Shown piece after piece: positions 1 through 9,100 of a stretch of DNA of 64,000 nucleotides. The position numbers were made by a program, and so were the translations under genes. Below the pieces are notes generated by a model. That model saw nothing but the letters and a program-made list of their open reading frames with translations, was not told the DNA's origin and searched no databases. This DNA is from CAVUWL01 sp963700105 (GTDB lineage: Bacteria > Actinomycetota > Thermoleophilia > Solirubrobacterales > 70-9), in NCBI GenBank assembly GCA_963700105.1, contig CAVOWL010000002.1:1-64000 (forward strand), read 5' to 3'. Each line of letters begins with the position of its first letter. The first letter of the stretch is position 1.

Positions 1-62
1 ATCGACCCGTCCAGAGCCTTGCGCCGCCGGGAGCGTCTGCCGATGGCCGGTTACCGCGCGCG

Positions 63-255
63 CTACTTCCCGTCCATTGGGACCGTGATTCCGAGTTGGC
101 CACAGATCGACCGCACAAGCCCCGGGCCGATCTCCTTTTGGGGGGGGCACCGAGGACGCCTGATCTTCGGGCCCGCGCCACTTCGCGTGCTTTGTCCCGC
201 CAATCTCGCGACAGGCGTGCTCGCGAAGATGTCGCTCCAGGTCTCGCCGCTTCAC
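63..255 (-). pseudogene. hicA: HicA-like mRNA interferase toxin, one-base frameshift
   Basis: HicA toxins are small double-stranded-RNA-binding-fold mRNA interferases whose catalytic His lies near residue 25. Here a GTG start overlaps the hicB stop (GTGA), and the protein begins VKRRDLERHLREHACREIG followed by GTKHAKW, which holds the expected catalytic His. In the run of 8 G on the plus strand (139-146) the frame breaks. Dropping one base restores the family's C-terminal part (EIGPGLVRSICGQLGITV, then PMDGK and stop at 63-65) at the usual HicA length of about 64 residues. So the gene is either inactivated by one homopolymer indel or is intact with a sequencing error. The partner antitoxin is immediately upstream. 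Identity is confident; functional state is not. Confidence 0.8.
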
Positions 256-482
256 GCGGTGACGAAACGCAGATGCTCAAGATCAGCCTCAGCGGACGTC
301 TTACCTGCCAGCTCCTCGTCGGGAGTAAGTACCGTGCGCAACGCGTCCAGCACGTTCTCGCGAGCCTCCTCACGAGTACGCCCTTGGCTGAGCGCGCCGG
401 GCATCTCGAGCACCCGGGCGACGATCCAACCCTCCTCGTCGGGCTCATCGAATGCGATCGTGAAGTCAACTGATGCTGCCAT
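252..482 (-). CDS. hicB: HicB-family antitoxin
   Basis: A 76-residue protein with the HicB core: an N-terminal beta strand region (VDFTIAFDEPDEEGWIVARV), the MPGALSQGRTREEA segment typical of the HicB/UPF0150 fold, then a helix ENVLDALRTVL. HicB neutralises HicA and often represses the operon. This copy has no room for a C-terminal ribbon-helix-helix or HTH domain, so autoregulation through its own DNA-binding domain is not obvious. The ATG at 480-482 is the only reasonable start. It is first in the pair and its stop overlaps the GTG of hicA by 4 bp, the usual arrangement in HicB-first modules. The 280 bp upstream (483-764) show no gene. Confidence 0.85.
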   Translation of the reverse strand: MAASVDFTIAFDEPDEEGWIVARVLEMPGALSQGRTREEARENVLDALRTVLTPDEELAGKTSAEADLEHLRFVTA

Positions 483-764
483 GACTCACATGGTACCTGC
501 CCCAATCGAGCCGATCGGGCGGTTCCGTCTCTTCGCCCTATTTGCTTCGGTGACCCTCCTGGATCACGCCCAGGCGAAAGGGATCACCGACTGCCTTTAT
601 CCCTAGCCCTCATCTCTGCTCAGCTTCGTCAACCGCTCTCGGCCGGAGCGCCCTACGATCTAAAACTCACCCACAATTTGTGCCTTAACCAAATGCCCCG
701 CTACCCTCCGACCTCACCTCGAAGAAGTGGGGTTCATTCAGCCTGCGCGCCCGCCGGGTCTTGC

Positions 765-1130
765 CTAGAGTTGCTCAAGCGCGGCGAGGTCCTCCAACAG
801 TGCGAGCAGTTCGGTGCGGCCAGCATCGCAAGCGTCGCTCCGCGCCAACATTAGGTCGTCCGCCTGCGTGGCTCTGACGCGCTCGATCTCCGCTCTCGCG
901 CTCTGACCGTTTGATAGGCCAGTCGCGACCATTGGCCACTGCTCGGCGATCGTGGCGAGAAGCCGCGCCCTGAATTCCTTAGCCTTTGCGCGGTCGTCGT
1001 TGCGCTGCTCAGAAGGCTTGCCGTCGACCACGTCGCCATTTTCAGATGCGGATCGCGGGCGGTCAAGCGACTCACCCACCGCCGTCACCGTTGTGTCCCA
1101 CCGGCGCCAATCTCTGATGCGAGGCTTCAA
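765..1130 (-). CDS. hypothetical protein, doubtful
   Basis: An open frame of 121 codons that partly overlaps the 3' end of the TetR fragment in a different frame. Its C-terminal 85 residues (from about KPSEQRNDDRAKAKEF) are Ala/Glu/Leu/Arg-rich and look helical, with a final LLALLEDLAALEQL helix; no family recognised. The first 35 residues overlap the TetR fragment's last codons, so if real it probably starts further in, near 1025. It could also be a chance frame in GC-rich DNA. Confidence 0.3.
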   Translation of the reverse strand: MKPRIRDWRRWDTTVTAVGESLDRPRSASENGDVVDGKPSEQRNDDRAKAKEFRARLLATIAEQWPMVATGLSNGQSARAEIERVRATQADDLMLARSDACDAGRTELLALLEDLAALEQL

Positions 1131-1584
1131 CCGGCCCGATCCGCCCCTCGCCGACCACCACCGCGTAGGCCTCCTCGGCCCCGAGGAAGGGCATCAGGCT
1201 GATGTAGGCAGACATCCGCACTAATTCCGCCAATCTTCCCGGAACCCTCGGTACGTCAATGTCGTACAGCAGTGCGTAGATCGCCCCGCCAATCGCCTCT
1301 CCGACAATCGCCGGCGTTTCGGGAGCCAGCTCGTAGCCGGGCTCCAGCAGCCCCTCGATCATCCTGCCCACAGCCTCGCGGTGTTCCAGCGCCTTCTTCC
1401 CGGCCGCATACATATCGGTCCCATTCAGGCGCGCGTACTCGGGCTCCGCCACGCTGAAACGAAACATCGCCTCCTCGGCCGCAAGCACTCGGTGCTGCCA
1501 ATCGAAGGCCGAACGAGCAGCGGCCTCCATCCTCGAAGAGGCGCTGTCGAGAGCCGCAACCACCGCCTCTTCCCGATTTCCAAA
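1072..1584 (-). pseudogene. TetR-family regulator, C-terminal fragment lacking its HTH
   Basis: From FGNREEAVVAALDSA to the stop at 1072 this matches the second half of the double TetR protein at 24670-25996. Shared landmarks are a FxxxExxxVAALxS helix just after the HTH, MYAAGKKALEHR versus VYAAGPEALQRR, PGYELAPETPAIVGEAIGG versus EGYRLSPATPSIAGEMIGG, and ISLMPFLGAEEA versus ITLAPFIGAEEA. Everything upstream of the HF(G/D) motif that ends the DNA-binding domain is missing. It is replaced at about 1585 by the 3' part of a type B secreted-protein gene on the other strand. It cannot bind DNA as a TetR protein and is most likely a relic. The two copies are clearly diverged, so this is an old paralogue rather than a recent duplicate. 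Confidence 0.7.
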
Positions 1585-2349
1585 GTTCTCGTTCAGGTCA
1601 ACATCAATAAACCCAACTTCATGATCAATCCGACGAACTGCAGCACCTTTGCGGTTTCCTCCGAAGGAATTGGCAACCAGGGCACCGTCGCCAGCTTCTC
1701 TTCCCCGTTCACCGCAGTCAATTGCGCCGCCCTGAGCTTCGCACCAAAGATGTCTATCACCCAGTTGGGCGGCCATAAGGCCACCGCTCGCAGTAAGGAT
1801 CCAAGCCTTGCGATCGAACTCAATACCCGGCCCGGTGATGCCAACATCAAATCAATCGCTGTCACCCTGCCCAAAGCCTTCGAGATCGACCAGCGCCACC
1901 TTGGCAATATCTGCGATCGTTCAGAACTCGCTTCTGATCACTGTGCCGGGCGCCAGGCGATCGGTGAAGCAACCACGAATACCCCACTGCTCGAAGCTCC
2001 GCTCAAGGGGCCCGTCTACGCCGTATCGGGCTTTGGCGTTCTTCCCCACCTCGCCTTCATCCTCGGCGGCCAGGTGACGTTAATGCCCGAGGCGGAATCC
2101 TCCACGCTGGGCAATACCGGTCGCCTCAAAACTGTGGTTCCCGTGGTACCAGACGCCTCGATCGGAAACTTCCGCTTCACCCTCTTCGGTGGCTCCCAGG
2201 GCTACCTCTCAAACACCCAGAACCTCTGCAGCGCTCCGACCGTCTCCACGGTCGAATTCAATGGCCAAAATGGCAAGGCACTGACCCAGCAGGTCAAGAC
2301 GAAGACCGCCTGCAGGGAGAAGAAGCCGAAGCGGAAGGCAAAGCGCTGA
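1585..2349 (+). pseudogene. type B secreted protein, 3' fragment (third operon copy)
   Basis: The frame from VQVNINKPNFMINPTNC to the stop is nearly identical to the last third of the type B protein at 38582-41305. Shared blocks are MSITQLGGHKATARSKDPSL, IKSIAVTLPKAFEIDQRH, LLEAPLKGPVYAVSGFGVLP, VTLMPEAESS and FRFTLFGGSQGYLSNT, and it ends in a basic tail (KKPKRKAKR). There is no start codon, signal peptide or N-terminal two thirds. The open frame continues leftward through the antisense of the TetR fragment only by chance. The join at 1585 puts it directly against the truncated tetR with the same relative orientation that tetR and B2' have in operon copy 2, so one deletion of the intervening genes explains it. 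Confidence 0.8.
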
Positions 2350-2724
2350 GGCCCGCACCTTCGTCGCTGAAGCTTATTGCGGGCAGGTAGTAGCGGCTAC
2401 GAAAGTTGCGCGGTTCGGTTCTGGAGTCCGGTACGGTCGCGTTTCCAATATCCACCTCTGGGACCGTAAGCATCTGCGGTGTTCTCAGTTATAGAGCGGG
2501 GCGGGGTTGAGGGGGGAAACGGCGTAATTTGGGATTTCCGGACCGAAACTTGACAACTCGGTCCGTGTCTGTTCTAATCCAGTTGGGCCGAAGAACCCGC
2601 AAAATCTTCGGGATGGGCGAAGCGGTCAGGTCGAGATAAGTTAAACGGCTGACCCGGACTGGGGCCAGGGGATCTGCAGGGCGGATCGGGCCAGGGATGG
2701 AAAGCCACGGCAGAGGAGTGCTAC
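2350..2724. other. intergenic region with operon promoter
   Basis: 375 bp without a convincing gene between the type B fragment and the leader ORF. It holds the promoter at 2550-2578 and about 145 bp of probable 5' leader. I saw no strong terminator after the fragment's stop. Confidence 0.6.
2550..2578 (+). promoter_or_regulatory. sigma70-type promoter of operon copy 1
   Basis: TTGACA (2550-2555), a 17-bp spacer and TCTAAT (2573-2578): a consensus -35 with a near-consensus -10. The same architecture (TTGACA-17-TTATCT) occurs upstream of operon copy 2 at 26138-26166. The predicted start near 2585 leaves a leader of about 140 nt before the GTG at 2725. Confidence 0.75.
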
Positions 2725-3603
2725 GTGAGGACATCGTCCGAGTCTGATTCGGGCTTCACCGCAGATCGAGCCATCGGCTCGGAGCGGTCTTCCGTGGCCC
2801 CTGTCGTTGTGGAACAGCCTGCTCGGGTCACCCCATTTGGCCGCGACGCTGTCACCCGAAGGGCGCGCAGCGAGGCTGAGCTGGAGGCGAACGCCTTGAC
2901 GGCGACCGCGGCCGATAATCGAGATAGGTCGGCAGGGACCTTCGCCTCTTCGCCCACCTACCGTCCCGTCTCTTCTTTCTCGGCAAAGGTCCCTGCCGAC
3001 CTACATGGCTTAGTTGCCGTGACCGTTTCGTCCCTCGACGCGTCGCCGGGGCATACCGACCCCGCTTCGTCCCTAGCGGCCATTAACCACTTCAAAGATT
3101 GCGCCCGTCTCGCTTCCCTGGCCGACGGCGCAAACGGGGCCCTGAATCTCCGGGCTCCCTCTCTCAACAGCGTGGGCGATCCCTATGGGCTTGTGATGCT
3201 TCCCGCTCCCGAGTCCGGGGTCGCCCACAGCTGTTCTTCAGTTCGATTCTTTAGTGACACCGTCCTTGGCCGCAGCGCTGTCACCCGCCAGGGCGCGGCC
3301 TTGGCCGCGAGCCCGCAGGGCTTGACAGCGACCGCGGCCGATAATCAAAATAGGTCGGCAGGGAGCTTCGCCTTTTCGCCCACCTACAGTCCCGTCTCTT
3401 CTGTCTCGGCAAGGCTCCCTGCCCACCTACGTGCCGCAGTTTCCGTGACCGTTTCGTCCCTCGACGCCTCGCGGAGGACCACCGACCCCGTCTCGTCCCT
3501 CCCTCCAAGGGCTACCCACTCCCACCTGCCCACCTACTTGCCCGTACGGTGGGCACGTAGGAGTGGGGAAGAGGCCATCACCTCCGCCGGAGCCCCCGCA
3601 TGA
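2725..3603 (+). CDS. leader ORF with internal duplication and palindromes
   Basis: A 292-codon frame starting at GTG 2725 behind AGAGGAG (2712-2718). Its TGA overlaps the ATG of the next gene (ATGA at 3600-3603). The protein has no recognisable domain, signal peptide or membrane segment and is Ser/Ala/Thr/Arg-rich. It consists largely of two copies of one segment offset by 426 bp (142 codons): ALTATAADNRDRSAGTF and GLTATAADNQNRSAGSF, each followed by VTVSSLDAS. Each copy contains a long inverted repeat (2925-3003 and 3351-3429), and a third hairpin sits just before the next gene. Start signal and coupling argue that ribosomes cross it. The structures suggest its role may be as RNA (attenuator or processing signal) rather than as protein. 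Comparable in-frame palindromic leaders precede the signal peptides of B1 and B1'. Confidence 0.5.
   Translation: MRTSSESDSGFTADRAIGSERSSVAPVVVEQPARVTPFGRDAVTRRARSEAELEANALTATAADNRDRSAGTFASSPTYRPVSSFSAKVPADLHGLVAVTVSSLDASPGHTDPASSLAAINHFKDCARLASLADGANGALNLRAPSLNSVGDPYGLVMLPAPESGVAHSCSSVRFFSDTVLGRSAVTRQGAALAASPQGLTATAADNQNRSAGSFAFSPTYSPVSSVSARLPAHLRAAVSVTVSSLDASRRTTDPVSSLPPRATHSHLPTYLPVRWARRSGEEAITSAGAPA
2925..3003 (+). repeat. inverted repeat / hairpin 1 in leader ORF
   Basis: Arms 2925-2946 and 2982-3003 (core AGGTCGGCAGGGACCTT and its exact complement) pair over 22 bp with a single mismatch, loop 35 nt. See 3351-3429 for a second, covarying copy. Confidence 0.8.
3351..3429 (+). repeat. inverted repeat / hairpin 2 in leader ORF
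   Basis: Second copy of the leader hairpin: arms 3351-3372 and 3408-3429, loop 35 nt. Relative to hairpin 1, a C-G pair in GGGACC/GGTCCC is replaced by a G-C pair (GGGAGC/GCTCCC), and an A-T pair becomes a G-T wobble. Two mismatches remain. One full compensatory change is what selection on a folded RNA would leave. Confidence 0.75.
3515..3567 (+). promoter_or_regulatory. hairpin upstream of A1 start
   Basis: Arms 3515-3533 (CCCACTCCCACCTGCCCAC) and 3549-3567 pair over 19 bp with 2 mismatches around a 15-nt loop, ending 32 nt before the ATG at 3600. There is no U tract, so it is not a simple intrinsic terminator. An attenuator, an RNase-processing site or a translational control element are the alternatives. 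Confidence 0.5.
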
Positions 3604-6119
3604 ACTTCCGCGGTGTCCTGCGATTCGCCCTCGCCTCGACCTCCGCTGCGCTCGCGCTCCTCGCCGTCACCGCTACCCCCGCTTTCGCCAGGGAATTCCA
3701 TGCGTTCTCTACCTCCTTCGGCAAAGCCGGCTCGGGTAATGGGGAACTCGCCCTCGCCGAACACTCAGGCGTTGCCGTCAACTCTGAAACTGACGACGTC
3801 TACGTTGCCGACACCGGTAATGCCCGCATCGAGGAGTTCTCCTCCACCGGCGCCTTCATCCGCACCTTCGGCACCCTTACCGACCCCACTTTCATCGCCG
3901 TTGACAACTCTACCGGCGCCTCTAAGGGTGATGTCTACGTCGTCGACTCCGCCGATAACACCGTCTCTAAGTTCGAATCCGACGGCACCTTGATCTCAGT
4001 GTGGGGGAACGGTGGACAGCTCAACGGCTCCACTTCGCCTGGTGGAGCCTTTAACGAAATCGACGGCATCGCCATTAACTCCTCGGGGGAACTGTATGTC
4101 CTTTGCGGAAACCGCATGACCACCTTTACCCCAAGCAGCTCCTACACCACCGAATTCTCCCTTGAATATGGAAGCGTACCTATTGGCATCGCGGTGGACG
4201 ACTCCGACGGTTCCGCCAGTGGTGACATTTATAAGGACGACGAATACACCCCCATTGTCTTGCAGTTCGGCCCTTCTGGAGGCACCTACACCAACCTTCT
4301 GGAAACCACCACACCCGATGCCCTCGCGGTCGATTCCACAAACGGCGACCTCTATCTCGCCCAGGCCAATGGCGAAGTCGCGGTCTTCAACTCCTCCTTC
4401 GCCCGACTCGAACTCTTCGGCCTCCCCGAAATCGGCGCGGCTACCGGCCTCGCCGTCGGCCCCACCCACAACGTCTACGTCGCCGATACCGGCGACCAAC
4501 GCATCGACGTCTTCATCCTCGAACCGGGCATCGCCCTCACCGTCGCCAAGGAAGGAACCGGCTCCGGCGAAGTGACCTCCAGTCCACCCGGCATCCAGTG
4601 CGGCTCTTCCTGCACCGAAGATTTCAAAAAAGGCTCGAAGGTCACCCTCACCGCCGCACCCGCCGAACACTCCGCCTTCGCCGGCTGGAGTGGCTGCACC
4701 GCCGAACCCATTCCCACCGAATGCGAAGTCGATATGGGTGCCGCCAAATCGGTTACAGCCACCTTCGACCCCCTCCCCGAAACCACCACCGGCGCAGCCG
4801 CAAACCCAACCCGGACCACCGCCACCCTCGAAGGCACCGTCAACCCCAGTGGCTTCGAACTCAAAGAATGCGCCTTCGAATACGTCACCGAAGCCGCCTT
4901 CAATGAAACCGGCTTCTCCAACCTCTCCTCGGGTGGCACCGCCAGCTGCGACCAAACCTCCGCCCAGATCGGAGCTGGCATCACACCGGTCGACGTCAGC
5001 GCCGAAATCACCAGCCTCAAGCCTCAGACCGTCTACCGCTTCCGTCTCGCTGCTAGGAATGAATTCGGCACCGAAAGCGATTCGGCGCAAGCCTTCGAAA
5101 CGCTCCCCGCTGTGGCGGATCTCCACACCGAACCCTCCACCAACATCGAACCCTCCATCGCCACCCTCAACGCCTCCTATACCGGCAACGGCGAACGCAC
5201 CGAATATTACTTCGAATGGGGCCTCACCGATTCCTACGGCAACCACACGCCGTATCAAGACGCTGGATCTCCCACCGTCCACGCCTCGCTCCCCGCTACC
5301 CTCGAAGGCCTCGCCCCCTACACCGTTTATCACTATCGCGTCGTCGCTATCGACAGCCTTGGCACCACAATTGGACCTGACCAGACCTTTCTCACCCTCC
5401 CACCTAACCTCCCCACCGTCGACGGCACGTCCTCCTCCAACCTCGCCCCGACCACGGCGACGCTCGAAGCCCAGATCAACCCTGGCTTTGGTCCTACCGT
5501 CGTTCGCTTCGAATACGGGACGACCACTTCCTATGGCTCGCGCACCTACCCCACTGAACCGATCGGTTCCGACAACACCGATCACCTCGCCACCACCACC
5601 ATTTCCGAGCTCTCGCCGGCAACCATCTATCACTTCCGCGTCATTGCCACTAACCTCGCCGGCACCACCGACGGACCTGATCACACCTTCAACACAATCG
5701 ATATTCCTGCGGTCTCAGCGACGGCAGCGACGGCGATATCCCAGACAACGGCGACCTTGAGCGCTCAGGTCAAGCCCGGCTTCAACCCAACCACCTACCA
5801 CTTCGAGTACGGCACAAAGACCTCTTACGGTCATAGCACCCCGCAGAGCGCCTCAATCGGCTCTGACGATTCGACACACCCCGTGAGCACCCCGGTCGCC
5901 GGCTTGGTCCCAGCGACCACCTACCACTACCGTATCGTCGCCTCCAACGAAATCGGTACTGGGGAAGGGCCCGACCAGACCTTCACCACTGCATCGCCAC
6001 CCGAAGAAATGAAAGTCGCCCCGCCCCCCAGGTGCCATAAGGGCTTCGTCCTAAAGCACGGCAAGTGCGCCAGGAAGCCCCACCGAAAAGCCAAGCACCA
6101 CCAAGGAGGTAGAAAGTGA
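3600..6119 (+). CDS. secreted NHL-repeat / InlB-repeat / FN3-like protein (A1)
   Basis: An 839-residue exported protein. Residues 1-30 are a clear signal peptide (hydrophobic core ending ATPAFA). Residues ~40-310 are NHL-type propeller repeats (GVAVNSETDDVYVADTGN; FIAVDNSTGASKGDVYVVDS). Residues ~312-392 are a divergent InlB/Bacterial_repeat module with paired Cys (GSGEVTSSPPGIQCGSSC; FAGWSGCTAE). Then four FN3-like modules of ~100 residues follow (TATLEGTVNPSG; FEYGTTTSYGS; YHFRVIATNLAGTTDGPDHT), the last ending near residue 800. The tail CHKGFVLKHGKCARKPHRK is Cys-bounded and basic and ends QGGRK. No sortase motif or membrane anchor. NHL and FN3-like modules usually mediate protein or glycan binding; the ligand is unknown. 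It is specific to copy 1 and is coupled to A2 by GGAGGT-N5-GTGA. A 562-codon antisense frame is a codon-bias shadow. Confidence 0.85.
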   Translation: MNFRGVLRFALASTSAALALLAVTATPAFAREFHAFSTSFGKAGSGNGELALAEHSGVAVNSETDDVYVADTGNARIEEFSSTGAFIRTFGTLTDPTFIAVDNSTGASKGDVYVVDSADNTVSKFESDGTLISVWGNGGQLNGSTSPGGAFNEIDGIAINSSGELYVLCGNRMTTFTPSSSYTTEFSLEYGSVPIGIAVDDSDGSASGDIYKDDEYTPIVLQFGPSGGTYTNLLETTTPDALAVDSTNGDLYLAQANGEVAVFNSSFARLELFGLPEIGAATGLAVGPTHNVYVADTGDQRIDVFILEPGIALTVAKEGTGSGEVTSSPPGIQCGSSCTEDFKKGSKVTLTAAPAEHSAFAGWSGCTAEPIPTECEVDMGAAKSVTATFDPLPETTTGAAANPTRTTATLEGTVNPSGFELKECAFEYVTEAAFNETGFSNLSSGGTASCDQTSAQIGAGITPVDVSAEITSLKPQTVYRFRLAARNEFGTESDSAQAFETLPAVADLHTEPSTNIEPSIATLNASYTGNGERTEYYFEWGLTDSYGNHTPYQDAGSPTVHASLPATLEGLAPYTVYHYRVVAIDSLGTTIGPDQTFLTLPPNLPTVDGTSSSNLAPTTATLEAQINPGFGPTVVRFEYGTTTSYGSRTYPTEPIGSDNTDHLATTTISELSPATIYHFRVIATNLAGTTDGPDHTFNTIDIPAVSATAATAISQTTATLSAQVKPGFNPTTYHFEYGTKTSYGHSTPQSASIGSDDSTHPVSTPVAGLVPATTYHYRIVASNEIGTGEGPDQTFTTASPPEEMKVAPPPRCHKGFVLKHGKCARKPHRKAKHHQGGRK

Positions 6120-9100
6120 TGCGGTTCGGACGCGAAGCCTCCGCTACCGCGACCCCTGAGCAGGGTCGGCGTGTCCGGCCCGCTGCCGGGCTGGTTGTCG
6201 CTGTGGCGGTGTTTTTGCTCGCCGCTGCCCCCGCCTCTGCCGCCATCAGCCATGTCTTTACGGGGACCTTCGGCAGCGAAGCTTCCAGTCCCAAAGACGA
6301 ATATCCCCTCTCCGAACCCACTGATGTCGCCATCGACGAATCGGGTGGCCCCTCCAACGGCGACATCTACGTCACCGACCCAGGCAACCACCGCATCGAG
6401 AAGTTCAACTCCGAAGGCGACTTCCTCCTCATGTTCGGCCTGGACGTCAATAAGCACGGCACTACTGAAGCCGAACAGGACGTCTGCCGCGCCGGCGAAG
6501 AATGCCAGCCCGGTACACCCGGCCCCGAAACAGGCTTCTGCCACACCGCTATGGAACCTCCCCCATGCGAACCCGTTACCGACATCAAACCGGGCCAGCT
6601 CAACACCCCCGCCTTCCTCGCCGTCGACGACTCCCCCGAAGGCGAAGGCGACCTCTACGTCGGCGACACCGGCACTCACCTCGTCGAGAAGTTCGACCCC
6701 TCCGGCCACATCGTCTCCTCGTGGGGCAATTCGGGGCAAAAGGACGGCTCCGACTCCCAAACCATCAACCACATCGGGCTCTTCGGCCCCCTCTACGGTC
6801 TCGCCGTCGCACCCAACGGTACTCTCTACGTAGGCGGCCTCCACTACAACGACAACGTCTGGTTCTACACCCGCATCGGAGTCCCACTTCCGGGATATAC
6901 CGTTTTGGGCGGATCCCCGGGTCTGGAGGTCGAATCGGCCGGGGAGCTTTACGGCAACGACGGTTCCGGACTCGAAAGAAGGCCTGCAGATGCGGCAAAC
7001 GCTAGTGATGAAGTAGAACAGGTAACACAGTCATTCGGCTCAGTTACGGGGTTCGCCCTCGACTCAGCCGACGGGGAGATCTACCTCGACTCCGGTTCGG
7101 TCATCGCGCATTACTCTTCCGACTGCCCCGACCCCGTTCTCGGCCCCTGCTCTTCGCTCGACGCCTTCGGCACCGGGAACCTCTCCGCCGCCGCCGGGGT
7201 CGCCGTCAACGGCGCCACCCACGCCGTCTACGTTGCCAATACCGGAGAAAACGACGTCGCTGTCTTCTCCGACGTCCGCCCCCAGGTGACCACCGAACCT
7301 CCCGCCCAAGTCGGCGAAACCACCCTCACCCTCGCCGGCCATATCGACCCCACCACGAACGGGGTCGACCACGGCGAAATCACCGAATGCTTCTTCGAAT
7401 GGGGCCTCACCAAGGCCTACGGACACACCGCCCAATGCGAACCGCCGACTCCCTACGCCGGCGAAAAGGAGGTCACCGCCAAACTCGAAGGCCTCACCCC
7501 GATCACCGAACTCCCCCGCGGCACCCGCTACCACTACCGCATCGTCGCTACTAGCGCTGAAGGCGCTACTCGGTTCAGTGCGGATCAGACCGCCCGAACC
7601 ACCGCGCCGGCGGAAATCGAAGGTGTCTCCGCTTCGCACATCACCGCCACCTCCGTCCAACTGGAAGCGACCGTCGCTCCTAACGGTCTGCCTACCAAGT
7701 ACCACTTCGAATACGGCGCCACATCCAACTACGGTCAAACCATCCCCGAGCCCGAAATCACCGGCACGTCCGTGGAACTCTTCGAAAGCCGTACGGTGAC
7801 AGCCGACATCGAAAACCTCCAACGCCACGTCACCTACCACTTCCGCCTGGTTGCCGAAAACGAACTAAACGAAAGCAGCCCCGCCACCTCCGAAGACCAC
7901 ACCTTCGAATTCTTCCCGCCATCCTGCCCTAACTCCGCGGTTCGCCAGCAGACCGGCGCCGCCTACCTGCCCGATTGCCGCGCCTATGAGCTGGTCACGC
8001 CGGGCGACGCCGGTGGCACCCAGATCTACCCCGACGGGCCGAATACCGGTTACGCCACCAGCCCATCCCGCCTCTCCTACACGGGTGCCTTCTCGGCGGT
8101 CCCGGGTTCCGGCGGCAGCCCGATCGACAGCGTCGGCGACCTCTACGTCGCCACCCGTACCGACACCGGTTGGGTCAGCCGCTACGTTGGTCTGCCCTCG
8201 AGCCAGGCTGCGGTCGACGGCGGCCCGCCGCTCGGTCCGCCGGATTCGACCGCGGTAATGGAGGCGGACGGCGGTTCCGGCCCCCGTGTACAGAATGGTG
8301 TCCTCACCGATCCGCAGATGGACATCTTCGCCGACTTCAACGATGGCAACCAAGGCATCGGGAGCGGTAACACCAATGACTTTCAAAACAAGACGGTGAT
8401 CTCCTCCAACGCTCCCTACGTCTGGAGCGCCGACGGCAGCGCCCTCGATCGCTGGCCAACCAACCTCGGCACCGTTCCCGACGGCAGCTACAACGGCTTG
8501 CCTCTGTACCCGCCTGGCATAAACGTCGAATTGACGGCGCCGCCTCTGTCGACGGCGCCCGGCGGTGCGCATGCGCTCGATTGCCCGTACGATGGCCCAG
8601 ATCTTGGATATACATTTATCGCTCTCATTCCCGACTACTGCCCGGGTGACGTCACCGCCTCCTCCGACCTAAGCCACTTCGTCTTTGCGACCGAGTGGAA
8701 CGTCTTCGCCCCCGGCGGCCAGCTCGGCGCCCCCGGTTCCGTCTATGACAACAACACCCAGGCCGCCACGGTCGCCGTTGCCTCCAAGACCCCCGCCGGC
8801 GGTAACATCCCCTCAGAGGCCACCGACGGTGCTGGCGACCCCTTGCAAATTCCCGCCGTCTCCAGCGACGGCTCCCACATCCTCATCGCCGCCGCCGGCA
8901 CCGGTCCCTGCGGTTTCTCCACCTGCCCCGAACCGCCCTGCGGCGCACCGGGTGTCCGCGTGCTCCGCTGCCCGCTCCAGCCCAGTCACCTCTACATGCG
9001 CGTCGACGACGCCATCACCTACGACGTCTCCCAGGGGCACGACGTCAGCTACGTCGGCGAATCGAGCGACGGCTCCAAGGTCTATTTCACCTCAGAAGAA

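Noticed and set aside
1381..1584. N-terminal extension of the type B fragment on the plus strand
   Set aside because: This stretch is the antisense of the TetR remnant; the open frame continues by chance and has no signal peptide.
2725..3600. CRISPR-like array suggested by repeated segments
   Set aside because: Only two copies of a long unit 426 bp apart, each palindromic and within an open frame; no short regular repeat-spacer pattern anywhere in the window and no cas genes.
3996..5684. A 562-codon open frame on the minus strand opposite A1
   Set aside because: Gly/Glu/Val-rich with no start signal or domain; it mirrors third-position GC bias of the real A1 gene. Similar long shadows lie opposite or across A2, C1 and B1'.
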